Assembly (NCBI GenBank): GCA_028873695.1
Contig: JAPPNU010000072.1
Coordinates: 40,248-104,247, forward strand
DNA length: 64,000 nt
Source of the DNA: Gemmatimonadota bacterium
Lineage (GTDB): Bacteria > Latescibacterota > UBA2968 > GCA-2709665
Direction of reading: 5' to 3'
In this document: in pieces, positions 49,965 through 58,841 of the stretch
How the letters are laid out: each line of letters begins with the position of its first letter
How positions within the stretch are numbered: the first letter of the stretch is position 1
Program-made: the position numbers and the translations under genes
Notes under the pieces: model-generated
What the model was told of the DNA's origin: nothing
The model's database searches: none
What the model saw: only the letters and a program-made list of their open reading frames with translations

Positions 49965-51872
49965 TTAAGGTATCTCCATGGAAAGCGCCAGTTCTTTCAA
50001 TTCTCCGTAGCGCCGGATCTCGTACGCCGGCAACTGGCTCTCGCGCAGGTCGAACCCGAAGGCGCGTTTGCTGAGCACGATGATCGGGGGCGCCTGGACG
50101 CGCTTGAAATAGTTGACCCTCACCTGACGCGAGACCCACTCGAGGTCTTCAATCCAGGTGTTCACGTCGGGAAACCATGCCCGGAATTTCTCCCGGTCGT
50201 TCCACCCGATCTCTTCCAGCAGAATGCCGTTCACGAACCAATGCAGAAAATCGACAGGGACTTTCCGGTATTCGATGATCTGGCGAAGCATGGCATCATG
50301 GTAACCGTATTTGATGGGGTCGCCAAGGCCCCGGGTCACGTCCTGGGCTTCCGACAATTCCGCGCTGGGAACCGTCTCCCCGCTGATCAGGTTGTCCGGA
50401 ATGACCTCCCTGCCTAACACCTGTTCGTTCAGGAACCGCGCCAGTTGCAGCACCTGGACCTTATATAGGTCCGCAATCGGGGCCACGGCGCCGTTCACGT
50501 CGCCGTAGAGCGTCGCGTAACCCAGCGCGGTTTCGGTCTTGTTGCCGTTGTTCGTAAAGACCAGCCCGAACTTTGCGGCGAGTCCCGCCAGGATATCCGC
50601 TCCCCTGATGCGCGCCTGAAGGTTCTCGTCCACGAGCCGGGTATAGTCGCCCGGTGTCCTGGCAAAGCTCACGCCCTTGATCTTGTCGGACAGATGCTCG
50701 TACAGGTCCTGGATCGGGCAACTCAGGTAATCCACCTCGAGGGTCCGGCAGACCTGCTTCGCGTTTTCCTGCGTGATGGAAGCATTGAACCGCGTGGGCA
50801 TATTGACTGCGAACACCCGCTCCGGCCCGACAGCTTGCGCCAGCATGGATACCACTACGCTTGAGTCGATTCCTCCGCTCACGCCAACCAGAAACCGGTT
50901 CTCCCGTTCGCGGACGTCGTCCAGATGCCTCAGTCCGGTCAGGATGGCATCGTAGATCGCCGCGATCTCGTCCTGTGAAGAAGCGGGCGGCTCTCCGCTC
51001 CGGCAAAGGACCGTCTGCTCCCGCCACGGCTGCGCGCGGCGCAGGATTTCGCCCTGGGGAGAATAGACCGTCGTATCGCCGTCGAAGACGATGATATTCT
51101 TGCCGTTGTTCTGCGCCCCCACCTGGTTGACGTAGAACACCGGGATTGGAGAACGCCGGAGGATATCCCTGACGACCCGGTTTCGCTTCGCGTTCTTCTG
51201 CCACGTCCAGGGTGACGAGGACAGATTGAACAGCGCCTGCGCCCCCCGGTTATGGAAGACGCGCAGCGTATCCAGGATCTCTTCCGCGTAGCCGTAGTCC
51301 TGGCACCAGATATCTTCGCAGAGCTGCACGCCGAAACGAAACGTCCGGCCATCCCTCAGGCGGACCTCGAACGGCTGGGTCCAGTCGTAAACGGATCGCC
51401 CGGAAGCGTCGGCGAGTTTCCGGAGCGAGTAGAAATGGCGGTCGTCGTCGAAGAACCGGTAGTTCGGATGCAGCGTCTTGGGCTGAACGCCCGCGGGAAG
51501 CCCGGCCGGGACGTTTTCGCGCGCCAGGTAGCGGCCGTCGGCGCAGACATGCACGGCATTGTACTTCCGAATCCGCCCGTCCTCCCCGATGTTCGCCCGA
51601 TCCACCGCCACGTTCCCGAAGAGTACGGTTATGTCCTGACTGGCCTCACGGATCGTTTCGCTGTATGCCGCGAAATCCTCGACGAGCGCGTCCACCTCCC
51701 ACAGGTCGCCCAGGATGTAGCCCGATATGCAGAGTTCGGAAAAGACGATCAGTTCCGCGCCGGCCGCCCTGCCGCTGTCGATGTAGCGCAGCATCGTCTG
51801 AACGTTCAGGTCCGGCCGCGCCGGCTTCACGTCCATCTGGACCAAAGCGATCTCGGGCAACGCGTCTGTCAT
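49965..51872 (-). CDS. nadE: Glutamine-dependent NAD+ synthetase
   Basis: A 635-aa two-domain enzyme. The N-terminal nitrilase/glutaminase domain (~1-290) has the Glu-Lys-Cys triad: Glu46 ('VFSELCISGY'), Lys132 ('QPKTLHPNY') and Cys185 ('VQLCEDIW'). The C-terminal ATP-pyrophosphatase domain has the P-loop 'GVSGGIDSSVVV' (332-338) and 'VFTNNGNKTETALGYATLYG'. It converts deamido-NAD to NAD using ammonia from glutamine, channelled between sites. It is full length and looks intact. The cytosolic, last step of NAD synthesis. The pyrimidine tract lies just beyond its stop. Confidence 0.95.
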   Translation of the reverse strand: MTDALPEIALVQMDVKPARPDLNVQTMLRYIDSGRAAGAELIVFSELCISGYILGDLWEVDALVEDFAAYSETIREASQDITVLFGNVAVDRANIGEDGRIRKYNAVHVCADGRYLARENVPAGLPAGVQPKTLHPNYRFFDDDRHFYSLRKLADASGRSVYDWTQPFEVRLRDGRTFRFGVQLCEDIWCQDYGYAEEILDTLRVFHNRGAQALFNLSSSPWTWQKNAKRNRVVRDILRRSPIPVFYVNQVGAQNNGKNIIVFDGDTTVYSPQGEILRRAQPWREQTVLCRSGEPPASSQDEIAAIYDAILTGLRHLDDVRERENRFLVGVSGGIDSSVVVSMLAQAVGPERVFAVNMPTRFNASITQENAKQVCRTLEVDYLSCPIQDLYEHLSDKIKGVSFARTPGDYTRLVDENLQARIRGADILAGLAAKFGLVFTNNGNKTETALGYATLYGDVNGAVAPIADLYKVQVLQLARFLNEQVLGREVIPDNLISGETVPSAELSEAQDVTRGLGDPIKYGYHDAMLRQIIEYRKVPVDFLHWFVNGILLEEIGWNDREKFRAWFPDVNTWIEDLEWVSRQVRVNYFKRVQAPPIIVLSKRAFGFDLRESQLPAYEIRRYGELKELALSMEIP

Positions 51873-51916
51873 GTCTGCCGGGCCAGGGATGCAGGATTGG
51901 TTTGGCGTTCCGTATC

Positions 51917-53224
51917 CTACGAGATGCCAAGGGATCGGCTCACTGCGGCGTGGATCCGGTCTTCCGTGTCGGCCACGTAGGGTCCCGTGCGTTTCCAGTA
52001 CTGCTGGCTGAACCAGACTTCGTAGCCGCCTTCGGGGATCTGGCGCCTGACGGGGACGTAGCCGACGATGTCATTGGTATACGCCAGGGCAAGAACGTTG
52101 TCAACGTGCGGACCCAGTTCCCGTTTCAGCCGCAGGCCGTGCTCCACGGTCATTTCACCGGCGAGCGTCACCGCCGCCAGGGTGTTTCCGAAACGCACGG
52201 TCTGGATTTCAAAGGGGACGTCAGTGGAAACAGGCGTGTTGTTCTCGACGCTGTCGAACAGATGACGGGCCCAGGCCTGAACGAATGCACGATCGTCGTT
52301 CAGGCCCGATTTTACGAGGTCCATGTCAATCGGTTCGGTCTCCAGGTTGAGGATGGTCTGCCTTACCGAAATCGGACCGGCAACCTGCTCGAGGGCGCCC
52401 GAGGCGAGAACCCGGACAACGGATTCCCCCAGGTCGACGCCGATGTCGCGGATTTCATCGACACTCCTGTGTACGAATGTCTCGGACGCGGGATCGACGG
52501 ACCTTGTTTTCTGGTCTCCGGCGCAGCCCTGGAGAAAAAACGCCGTGACGCCCGGAATCGTGGCTTCCACATGGTCACAGGCGAAACAGACGTAGTCGCC
52601 GCCAATGAGCGTGCCGCTCCGGCTGGTGGGATGGCATGCATAGCTGAAGATGACGCTGCGAAGTTCGCCTTCGGGAGTTTCGACGGCCAGCACCGGCACG
52701 TCGTGGTCGTGGGGCGCCCCGGCATCGGGCTTCCACTCCACGCCGCCCTTCCGGTCGGGCTTACGGCGGGAAACGGCGATGTCACATTGTCCGGTACCGA
52801 AACGAAGCCGGGCGGGCGACCGGGTCTCCCACGCGATCTTCGCGCAACGGGTGACGCTGTCGAAGAGTCGCTCGACGTAGTCCTCATCCAGTTCGCCGTG
52901 GCGCTGCCGGTCCATCTCCCGGATGCAGGGGCCGCAGTGGGTGTGGGATCCGCTGAGAACGATACTTGCCGGCGCGAGTCCGGTCGCTTCCGAGATGCGG
53001 GACCGGACGTACTCGGTGTGTTCGTAGAAACCCAGGATCTCAGCGCTCGCGATGATGAGCGGATCGTTGCCGTCGTCTATCGCAATGGCGTTTGCTTTCA
53101 GGGGATGGTAGACGGCGGTGGAGGGTTCCGTGCGGGCGGCGAACCCGGCCAGATAGATCCCCACCGGCGGCGTGATGTCTTCGCCGGCCACACCGATAAG
53201 GTACGTGTCGTCGGGTATGGTCAT
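51917..53224 (-). CDS. Neutral/alkaline ceramidase-like protein
   Basis: A 435-aa protein. 'GVAGEDITPPVGIYLAGFAAR' at the N-terminus and 'VLSGSHTHCGP' (His94, His96) are the start and first zinc-binding motif of the neutral ceramidase N-terminal domain. 'FSYACHPTS' and 'DYVCFACDHVEA' / 'FLQGCAGDQ' follow in family order. The C-terminal Ig-like domain of full ceramidases (~700 aa) is missing, as in many bacterial relatives of unknown substrate. No signal peptide is seen. It lies 18 bases after the dehydrogenase gene. Confidence 0.88.
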   Translation of the reverse strand: MTIPDDTYLIGVAGEDITPPVGIYLAGFAARTEPSTAVYHPLKANAIAIDDGNDPLIIASAEILGFYEHTEYVRSRISEATGLAPASIVLSGSHTHCGPCIREMDRQRHGELDEDYVERLFDSVTRCAKIAWETRSPARLRFGTGQCDIAVSRRKPDRKGGVEWKPDAGAPHDHDVPVLAVETPEGELRSVIFSYACHPTSRSGTLIGGDYVCFACDHVEATIPGVTAFFLQGCAGDQKTRSVDPASETFVHRSVDEIRDIGVDLGESVVRVLASGALEQVAGPISVRQTILNLETEPIDMDLVKSGLNDDRAFVQAWARHLFDSVENNTPVSTDVPFEIQTVRFGNTLAAVTLAGEMTVEHGLRLKRELGPHVDNVLALAYTNDIVGYVPVRRQIPEGGYEVWFSQQYWKRTGPYVADTEDRIHAAVSRSLGIS

Positions 53225-53242
53225 GCGGCATGCTCTCCGTGA

Positions 53243-54244
53243 TTACAGATGTATCGCCCGTTCTGTTCGCGCGGACTCTACGATAGCCAGACCCACGTGC
53301 AGGGCATCCCTCGCCTCGCGCAATGTGCCGTGAGCCGGATTTCGATGGCCGATGACGCAGTCCGCGAAGTGGGTGAGTTCCTGCTCCAGCGCCCCGACGA
53401 TTCTTCCGTGGAGTTCCGGCGAGAGATAGAGGTCCGGACTGGACGTCGCTTCGCCGGTCCAGATCCAGGCGGCGTCGTTGGGTTCGGCGATGTGGGCCGT
53501 CCCGTTCGTGCCCACCACTTCCAGGCCTGAATTGGACCAGTAGAGCCGCCGGTCGGGCATGAAGAAACTCTGTTCGATAACACCGACGAGACCGCTTTCG
53601 AACGTGAGCATGGCCCACCACGTATCCGGGCGGCCCGGATCCGCCATGCCGCGGGTCCTGGCGTACACTTCGCGGACGTCCTCGCCGGCCATCCACAGCA
53701 ACTGGTCGATGGTGTGGATCCCGGGTTGAATGACCAGGGGATAGGGCTTGAAGCGCGGCGCGTCCAGAATACCGCGCCAGATGTTACGGCGGCCGTAGAT
53801 GGAGACGAGTTCTCCCAATTCCCCGGCGTCGATCTTCTGCTTGATGTTCGCGCGCCTGACGTCAAAGCGCTCGAGAAAGCCCACCATGAACACGGCGCCG
53901 CTTTCTTCAGCCTCGTCGATGAGCCGGTCGTTCTCATCCAGACTGTCGGTCAAAAGGATTTCACTGAAGACGTGTTTGCGCAATCGAAGCGCGGCAAGCG
54001 CGATTTCAGTGTGCCGGTCCACTTCGGTGACGATATCGATAGCATCGACGTCGGGGTCCCGAATCAGGTCGCGATATTCCGTATAGTGGTTGGGTACATT
54101 GTATTCGGCAGCGACGCTGCCCGCGCGTTCCGCGGAGCGGGAGCAGACCGCGGTGAGCTCGACGTGCGGCAACTGCGCGAGGACGCGGGCGTGCTGCACG
54201 CCGAAGCGTCCCAGGCCGATGACACCGATTCTCGCGCGGTTCAT
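53243..54244 (-). CDS. Gfo/Idh/MocA family oxidoreductase with altered EKP motif
   Basis: A 333-aa protein with Rossmann 'RIGVIGLGRFGVQHARVLAQ' and the 'IDIVTEVDRHTEIALAAL' helix. At the position of the usual E-K-P it reads 'HVFSEILLTDS', so the dyad Lys is replaced. 'IQPGIHTIDQLLWMAG' and 'MVGFLERFD' follow family order. It probably binds NAD(P) but may have a different catalytic mechanism or a non-redox role. It is the upstream partner of the ceramidase-like gene. The repeat element begins just before its start codon. Confidence 0.87.
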   Translation of the reverse strand: MNRARIGVIGLGRFGVQHARVLAQLPHVELTAVCSRSAERAGSVAAEYNVPNHYTEYRDLIRDPDVDAIDIVTEVDRHTEIALAALRLRKHVFSEILLTDSLDENDRLIDEAEESGAVFMVGFLERFDVRRANIKQKIDAGELGELVSIYGRRNIWRGILDAPRFKPYPLVIQPGIHTIDQLLWMAGEDVREVYARTRGMADPGRPDTWWAMLTFESGLVGVIEQSFFMPDRRLYWSNSGLEVVGTNGTAHIAEPNDAAWIWTGEATSSPDLYLSPELHGRIVGALEQELTHFADCVIGHRNPAHGTLREARDALHVGLAIVESARTERAIHL

Positions 54245-54253
54245 ATTTCGGAA

Positions 54254-54409
54254 GTTGTTTTAAAATTACCGGTGAGTTCCCGAGCACGAGCGAAAAAGCG
54301 GCGGTCAAGGCGGGAAAATCCGCCCATATTTGTCTATACGGGCGGGTTTGACCAACGCCGACCGGCGTTTTTGCAGCCGTGCGAAGACCGCTGGAAATTT
54401 TAAGACAGC
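54254..54409. mobile_element. 156-bp MITE-like element with imperfect terminal inverted repeats
   Basis: The left end is GTTGTTTTAAAATTACCGG (54254-54272). The right end, read in reverse, is GCTGTCTTAAAATTTCCAG (54409-54391). They match at 15 of 19 positions. The interior has GC-rich inverted pieces around 54301-54355. The left end recurs exactly at 15438-15456. The right end includes the stop codon of the gene at 54400-55407. No transposase is present, so it would move only in trans. Confidence 0.6.
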
Positions 54410-55407
54410 TTCTCGGTCAGGTTGACCACAACCCTGCCCGTCTGTCTACCCTTCAGAATGCGTTGTATTTCCGGCTCCAGGGTTTCGAGCGTGCGTTCCG
54501 TGACCAGGTCGTCAGTGGAATCGATCTTCCATGGGCCGGCGATTTTATCCCAAAGGTACTTCCGTTCCGGCATGGGGCATTCCGCGGAGTCGATTCCATG
54601 CAGGCTGACGCCCCGCAGGATGAACGGGTACACGCTGATGTTCAGGTCCGCGGACGCGACGAGGCCGCAACAGGTCACAATTCCCCTGCTCCTCGTCGAC
54701 TTGAGGGCGGTTGCCAGGAGATTGCCTCCCGCGGTATCCACCACGCCGGCCCACCGTTCCGCCAGCAGCGGACGGCCGCTTTCGTCGTCGACTTCGTCTC
54801 GCGGCACGACCGCGTTCGCCCCGAGGTCGAGCAGAAACCGTTCGCGCTCCGGCTTGCCGGTGGCCGCGACAACCGTGTACCCCAGCCGGGCGAGGATGGC
54901 GACGGAAAGGCTGCCGACGCCACCCGTGGCGCCGGTGACGAGAATCTCGCCGCTGCCCGGGTCGACACCGTGACGTTCCAGCCTGTGCAGCGACATGGCG
55001 GCGGTGAACCCGGCGGTGCCGTAGACCATGGACTCGCGCAGGGTGAGGCCGGAGGGTAGCGGGACGATCCACCCGGCGCGCACGCGGATGTATTGGCCGT
55101 ATCCCCCGGGCGTGTTGGCGCCGAGATCGTAGCTCGTGACGATGACTTCATCGCCAGGGGTGAAGCGTCCGTCGGAGCTCTCCTCGACGACGCCTGCCGC
55201 GTCGATGCCCGGCGTATGCGGATAGCGCCGGGTGACGCCCGGGTGTCCGGTGGCCGAAAGCGCATCCTTGTAGTTCAGCGAGGAGTAGTGCACCCTGATC
55301 AGCACGTCGCCTTCGGGAAGCGTGTCGACGGATCGGCGCACTACCCTGCGGACGTAACCGTCATTCTCCTGGCTCACGAGAAGGCATTTATAGTCACGGT
55401 CGGACAT
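54400..55407 (-). CDS. YhdH/YhfP-type MDR quinone oxidoreductase (acrylyl-CoA reductase-like)
   Basis: A 335-aa zinc-free medium-chain reductase. The N-terminal GroES-like part holds 'LIRVHYSSLNYKDALSATG' and 'PHTPGIDAAGVVEESSDG'. The nucleotide loop is 'VTGATGGVGSLSVAIL', followed by 'LGYTVVAATGKPERERFL'. This is the YhdH (AcuI) subfamily, where AcuI reduces acryloyl-CoA with NADPH. GGAG seven bases before ATG 55407 sets the start; ATG 55419 is the alternative. Its stop lies within the terminal repeat of the MITE-like element. Confidence 0.9.
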   Translation of the reverse strand: MSDRDYKCLLVSQENDGYVRRVVRRSVDTLPEGDVLIRVHYSSLNYKDALSATGHPGVTRRYPHTPGIDAAGVVEESSDGRFTPGDEVIVTSYDLGANTPGGYGQYIRVRAGWIVPLPSGLTLRESMVYGTAGFTAAMSLHRLERHGVDPGSGEILVTGATGGVGSLSVAILARLGYTVVAATGKPERERFLLDLGANAVVPRDEVDDESGRPLLAERWAGVVDTAGGNLLATALKSTRSRGIVTCCGLVASADLNISVYPFILRGVSLHGIDSAECPMPERKYLWDKIAGPWKIDSTDDLVTERTLETLEPEIQRILKGRQTGRVVVNLTEKLS

Positions 55408-55670
55408 CGATATCTCCATGTCCTTTCACGACGGAAGCGGAGTCCAGACCGCCGGGCAGTGCCCTGAGCTTCAAGATAGGTCCCAATTCGAAAAAAACAG
55501 CAACGCGGCGCCGCGACAAAACTCCCGAAGCGGAGCGCAAGAGTCGTCAGGAAGGACGTATTTTCCGTTCACGTCCAGTGACCTGATGTATCCTGGTAAT
55601 CCGCAGTTTAATCGCCTTTATCTACTTGCACATATACGAATTAACGTACCCGAAAAACGACGAATCCTGT

Positions 55671-56804
55671 TTAGAACCGTGTTATCCGATAGGCGTCCAG
55701 TTCTATTGGCAGGTCATTGCCGATGATGAGGTCGGCGATGAGCTTGCCGCTGTACGGGCCCAGTTGCAGACCCGTGGGGCCATGCCCGGTTGCCAGCCAG
55801 ACGTTCTTCCTGCCGGGAACGGGACCCAGCACGGGCAGGAGATCCTCTGTATACGGACGGAGCCCGACCCGGATTTCCCGAATCTCCGCCGCAGCCAGAC
55901 CGGGCGCCACCCGCAGCGCTTCACCGAGCACCCCCCGCACGCCGGCCACGGTAGTACGGGCGTCGAAACCCGATCCGGTTTCCCGCGTGGCGCCCACCAC
56001 CACCCGGTTGTCCGGCCAGGGCACCATATAGTGGCCGCGAACGGCGCTGACGATCGTCCAGGACGCCGTATCGGCGGCAGGAGGCAATTCCAGATGGATG
56101 ATCTGACCGCGCTGCGGCTCCACCGGGATCTGGACCCCCAGCTGAAGGCCGAACGCGTGCGACCACGCGCCGCCTGCGATGACCACGTCGCCGGCCGAAA
56201 TGGTCTCCCCTTCCGTGATGACCCCGGTCACCGCATCGTTGGTCATCTCCAATCCGTCAACGCCTGTTTCCCGGATGGTGAGCCCGCGGGCTTCCGCTGC
56301 GCGGCGCAGGGCGGCCGTCAGCAGCCGGCCGTCGACACGGGCCGCATTACGGTAGTAAATGGCGCCCTGCACGTCGCCGAGCGCCGGAAACCGCTTGCGG
56401 GCTTCTGCAGACGTTATCTCGCCGAGGTCCTCCGCGGAGGGCTTTCCCCGGCGATTACGGCGGCCGAAAATGTGCCGGCGGGCGACGTCGAACGGTTCCA
56501 GTTCGTCATCGGAAACGGCGACGATCATCATGCCGCATATGGCGAAGCCGGTTTCCCCCGGCTGTTCGGCCTCCAGGTTTTCTATGAGTCCGGGGTAATA
56601 GTCGACCGCGAAGGCCGCCAGGCGCTGCCATGGGTCCGGGTCCCGCGTATTGGTGGCCGGAGACAGAATGCCCGCCCCCGCATCCGTGGCGCGGCCCGTG
56701 TCCCTGCGATCCACAAGCAGGGTCTTCGCGCCGGCGCGGACGAGGTGCCAGGCGGTGGACATCCCCACGATCCCCCCGCCGATGACGATGGCGTCATAGC
56801 TCAT
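55671..56804 (-). CDS. FAD-dependent amino-acid oxidase/dehydrogenase (DAO family)
   Basis: A 377-aa protein. The FAD dinucleotide loop is 'DAIVIGGGIVGMSTAWHLV' at residues 4-22, and 'TDAGAGILSPATNT' is the DAO second motif. The C-terminal FAD contact is 'VWLATGHGPTGLQLGPYSGKLIADLI'. It is glycine-oxidase (ThiO) / DadA-like in length and order, and should oxidise an amine or D-amino acid to the imino/keto acid. Cytoplasmic and probably membrane-associated at most. The 263 bases after its stop contain no gene. Confidence 0.88.
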   Translation of the reverse strand: MSYDAIVIGGGIVGMSTAWHLVRAGAKTLLVDRRDTGRATDAGAGILSPATNTRDPDPWQRLAAFAVDYYPGLIENLEAEQPGETGFAICGMMIVAVSDDELEPFDVARRHIFGRRNRRGKPSAEDLGEITSAEARKRFPALGDVQGAIYYRNAARVDGRLLTAALRRAAEARGLTIRETGVDGLEMTNDAVTGVITEGETISAGDVVIAGGAWSHAFGLQLGVQIPVEPQRGQIIHLELPPAADTASWTIVSAVRGHYMVPWPDNRVVVGATRETGSGFDARTTVAGVRGVLGEALRVAPGLAAAEIREIRVGLRPYTEDLLPVLGPVPGRKNVWLATGHGPTGLQLGPYSGKLIADLIIGNDLPIELDAYRITRF

Positions 56805-56936
56805 TGCAAACCACGTGCGTTTCGGAAACGCTCGGACCGCGCGTCCGGCGAATACCGGCCGTGAATGACGTTCGAGGCAGCGGTGCGGCTGTTCCCGGCG
56901 GAGTCTCTTCGCGTGCCTGCGGCCTTACCTCCAAAT

Positions 56937-57785
56937 TCAAAACGGCCGGTCGCCCCTGATCGTGATTCGGTGCATGGTGCGCCGGTGGCCGTGGTAGTCG
57001 TTCACGGCGTAGTGCTGGGTGCAGCGGTTGTCCCAGAGGGCAACGGTATGCTCACGCCAGCGGTAACGGCAGGTGGATTCCGGTTTCGCGGTCTGTTGAT
57101 AGAGATATTCGAGAATCGGACGGCTTTCATCCGGGGAAATATCCTTCAGGTGCGATGTAAAGAAGGGGTTGACGTAGAGCAGTTTTCGACCGGTTTCCGG
57201 ATGCGTGCGGAATACGGGGTGCTCCACCGGCGGCATCTCATCGCGTGCGGCTTCTATGTCTTCCATGCTGGCGCTCGTTCTGCCGCGTCTTGCCGCCTCG
57301 AGAAAGACCCGCGTATAGTCGTGTATGGCAGATCGTCCGCCAAGCATTTGTTTCAGACCGTCGGACAGGGAATCGTGGACGAGATACATGTTGGCAAAGA
57401 GCGTATCACCCCCGTACGGCGGAACGTCCAGCGCGTAGAGGACGGAACCCGCCGGCGGGGTTTCCAGGAACGACATATCGGAATGCCAGCCGTTTCCGAC
57501 ATTGGTTTCCGCGGTCTCTTTCTTCTGCAAGAGTACGACTTCGGGATGATCTTTCAGGTTCGGCAGGAACGGATGGGCCTCGAGTTCGCCGAATCGCCTG
57601 CCAAGCGCGATGAGCGCCTCCGGATCGAGGCGCTGATCCGGGAAGAACAGCACAAGGTGTTCCAGGTAGGCCGCGTGGATATCCGCAAAGGACGCGTCGT
57701 CGAGCGGAGCCGATAGATCGACGCCCGAGATTTCGGCCCCGAGTGCGCCGGCGATGGGCCTGACGGTCGTCTGTCGATAAGTCAT
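56937..57785 (-). CDS. TauD/TfdA family 2-oxoglutarate dioxygenase
   Basis: A 282-aa Fe(II)/2-oxoglutarate enzyme. The facial triad is 'GNGWHSDMSF' (His101, Asp103) and a distal His257 in 'CTQHYAVNDY', with Arg272 in 'RRTMHRITI' for 2-oxoglutarate. 'GAEISGVDLSAPL' near the start is the family signature. Relatives cleave taurine, 2,4-D or alkyl sulfates. It starts the unit read toward 56937, 132 bases from the FAD oxidase. Substrate unknown. Confidence 0.93.
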   Translation of the reverse strand: MTYRQTTVRPIAGALGAEISGVDLSAPLDDASFADIHAAYLEHLVLFFPDQRLDPEALIALGRRFGELEAHPFLPNLKDHPEVVLLQKKETAETNVGNGWHSDMSFLETPPAGSVLYALDVPPYGGDTLFANMYLVHDSLSDGLKQMLGGRSAIHDYTRVFLEAARRGRTSASMEDIEAARDEMPPVEHPVFRTHPETGRKLLYVNPFFTSHLKDISPDESRPILEYLYQQTAKPESTCRYRWREHTVALWDNRCTQHYAVNDYHGHRRTMHRITIRGDRPF

Positions 57786-57842
57786 CTACTCAATCCTGTA
57801 GTGGTCCATTCCTGCTATCGGCCTCTATCCTGAATTAGACTT

Positions 57843-57875
57843 CAATCCTGTCGATCCTGTCCATCCATGTAAATT
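57843..57875. repeat. Dispersed 'ATCCTGTCCATCCATGT' repeat
   Basis: Shares the exact 17-mer with 40753-40769 (inverted) and a looser match with 32001-32032. It occupies the gap between the TauD and aldo/keto reductase genes. Confidence 0.6.
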
Positions 57876-57899
57876 CCTGTTTATAAAACAAAAGGAGGG

Positions 57900-58688
57900 C
57901 TAAAGCGCCATCCGGTCAATCGAATCCATCTCGTCTTCGGACAGGGCCCAGTCGAAGACGTCCAAATTGGCACGGAGATGCTGTTCCGTGCTGGCTTTCG
58001 GGATGACGTTCATGCCTTTCTGGATCAGCCATCTGAGCGCCACGTGCGCGGACGTCCTGTCGTGGCTGCGGGCGATGGTCGTCAGTACGGGATCCTCGAG
58101 AATGTTCTTCTTCCCAAGCGGAGAGTAGGCGGTGACGACGACGTCGTGTTCCAGGCACCACCGGAGCACGTCGCGTTGCTCATAACCCGGATGGTACTTG
58201 ATCTGGTTCACGCTGATCGGCGCCTTCGAAACGGAAAACGCCTCTCGCATCTGCTCGACGGAAAAGTTGCTGACGCCGATACTTCGGGCCTTGCCGGCGT
58301 CGAAGATCGCGTTGAACGCGCCGATGGTCTCTTCCATGGGCACGTCAGGGGGCGGCCAGTGTACCAGGAGCAGGTCCACGTAGTCCATCTGGAGAAACTG
58401 GAGATTCTCCTCCGCCTGATTGACGGCAACGTCGTACTGCAGGTAGTCTTGACCGACTTTGGTCGTGATGAACAGCTTCGACCGGTCCACGCCGGCCTCT
58501 CGCAGCGCTTCGCCGATCTCCCGCTGGTTCCTGTAGATCCAGGCCGTATCGAAGTGGGTGTAGCCCAGTTCAAGAGCCATTTTGATCACCCGCTTGCATT
58601 GCTCGCCCTTCAGCGGATAGGTGCCGTGGCCCACGACAGGCATCGTGTCTCCGGAAAGCAGGGGCAGGGATTCCATGAGCGACTCCAT
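57900..58688 (-). CDS. Aldo/keto reductase (AKR3/AKR5-like)
   Basis: A ~262-aa barrel reductase. Asp47 and Tyr52 lie in 'HFDTAWIYRNQREIGEAL', Lys77 in 'FITTKVGQ' and His110 in 'YVDLLLVHWPPPD'. The NADPH-binding tail is 'VIPKASTEQHLRANLDVFDW'. It is short and typical of 2,5-diketogluconate-reductase-like enzymes. ATG 58688 is chosen, with ATG 58676 as an alternative. It should reduce small carbonyl compounds with NADPH. Cytoplasmic. Confidence 0.9.
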   Translation of the reverse strand: MESLMESLPLLSGDTMPVVGHGTYPLKGEQCKRVIKMALELGYTHFDTAWIYRNQREIGEALREAGVDRSKLFITTKVGQDYLQYDVAVNQAEENLQFLQMDYVDLLLVHWPPPDVPMEETIGAFNAIFDAGKARSIGVSNFSVEQMREAFSVSKAPISVNQIKYHPGYEQRDVLRWCLEHDVVVTAYSPLGKKNILEDPVLTTIARSHDRTSAHVALRWLIQKGMNVIPKASTEQHLRANLDVFDWALSEDEMDSIDRMAL

Positions 58689-58841
58689 GATGTGGGGACG
58701 CAAAAGCGTAACGATCGCACGCCGACACATCGAGGCTGCCAGGCGCGAAAACCGCGTAACTGCGGCCCGTAACTTACGAAGAAAAACGTGTAAACGGCAA
58801 GCTGTAACGGAGCCGACGGCAACGGGCGGGGCGCCGGCCGG

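Noticed and set aside
51665..53242. 525-codon plus-strand open frame
   Set aside because: Antisense to the NAD synthetase start and the ceramidase-like gene.
55626..56864. 412-codon plus-strand open frame
   Set aside because: Antisense to the FAD oxidase, which has intact nucleotide-binding motifs.
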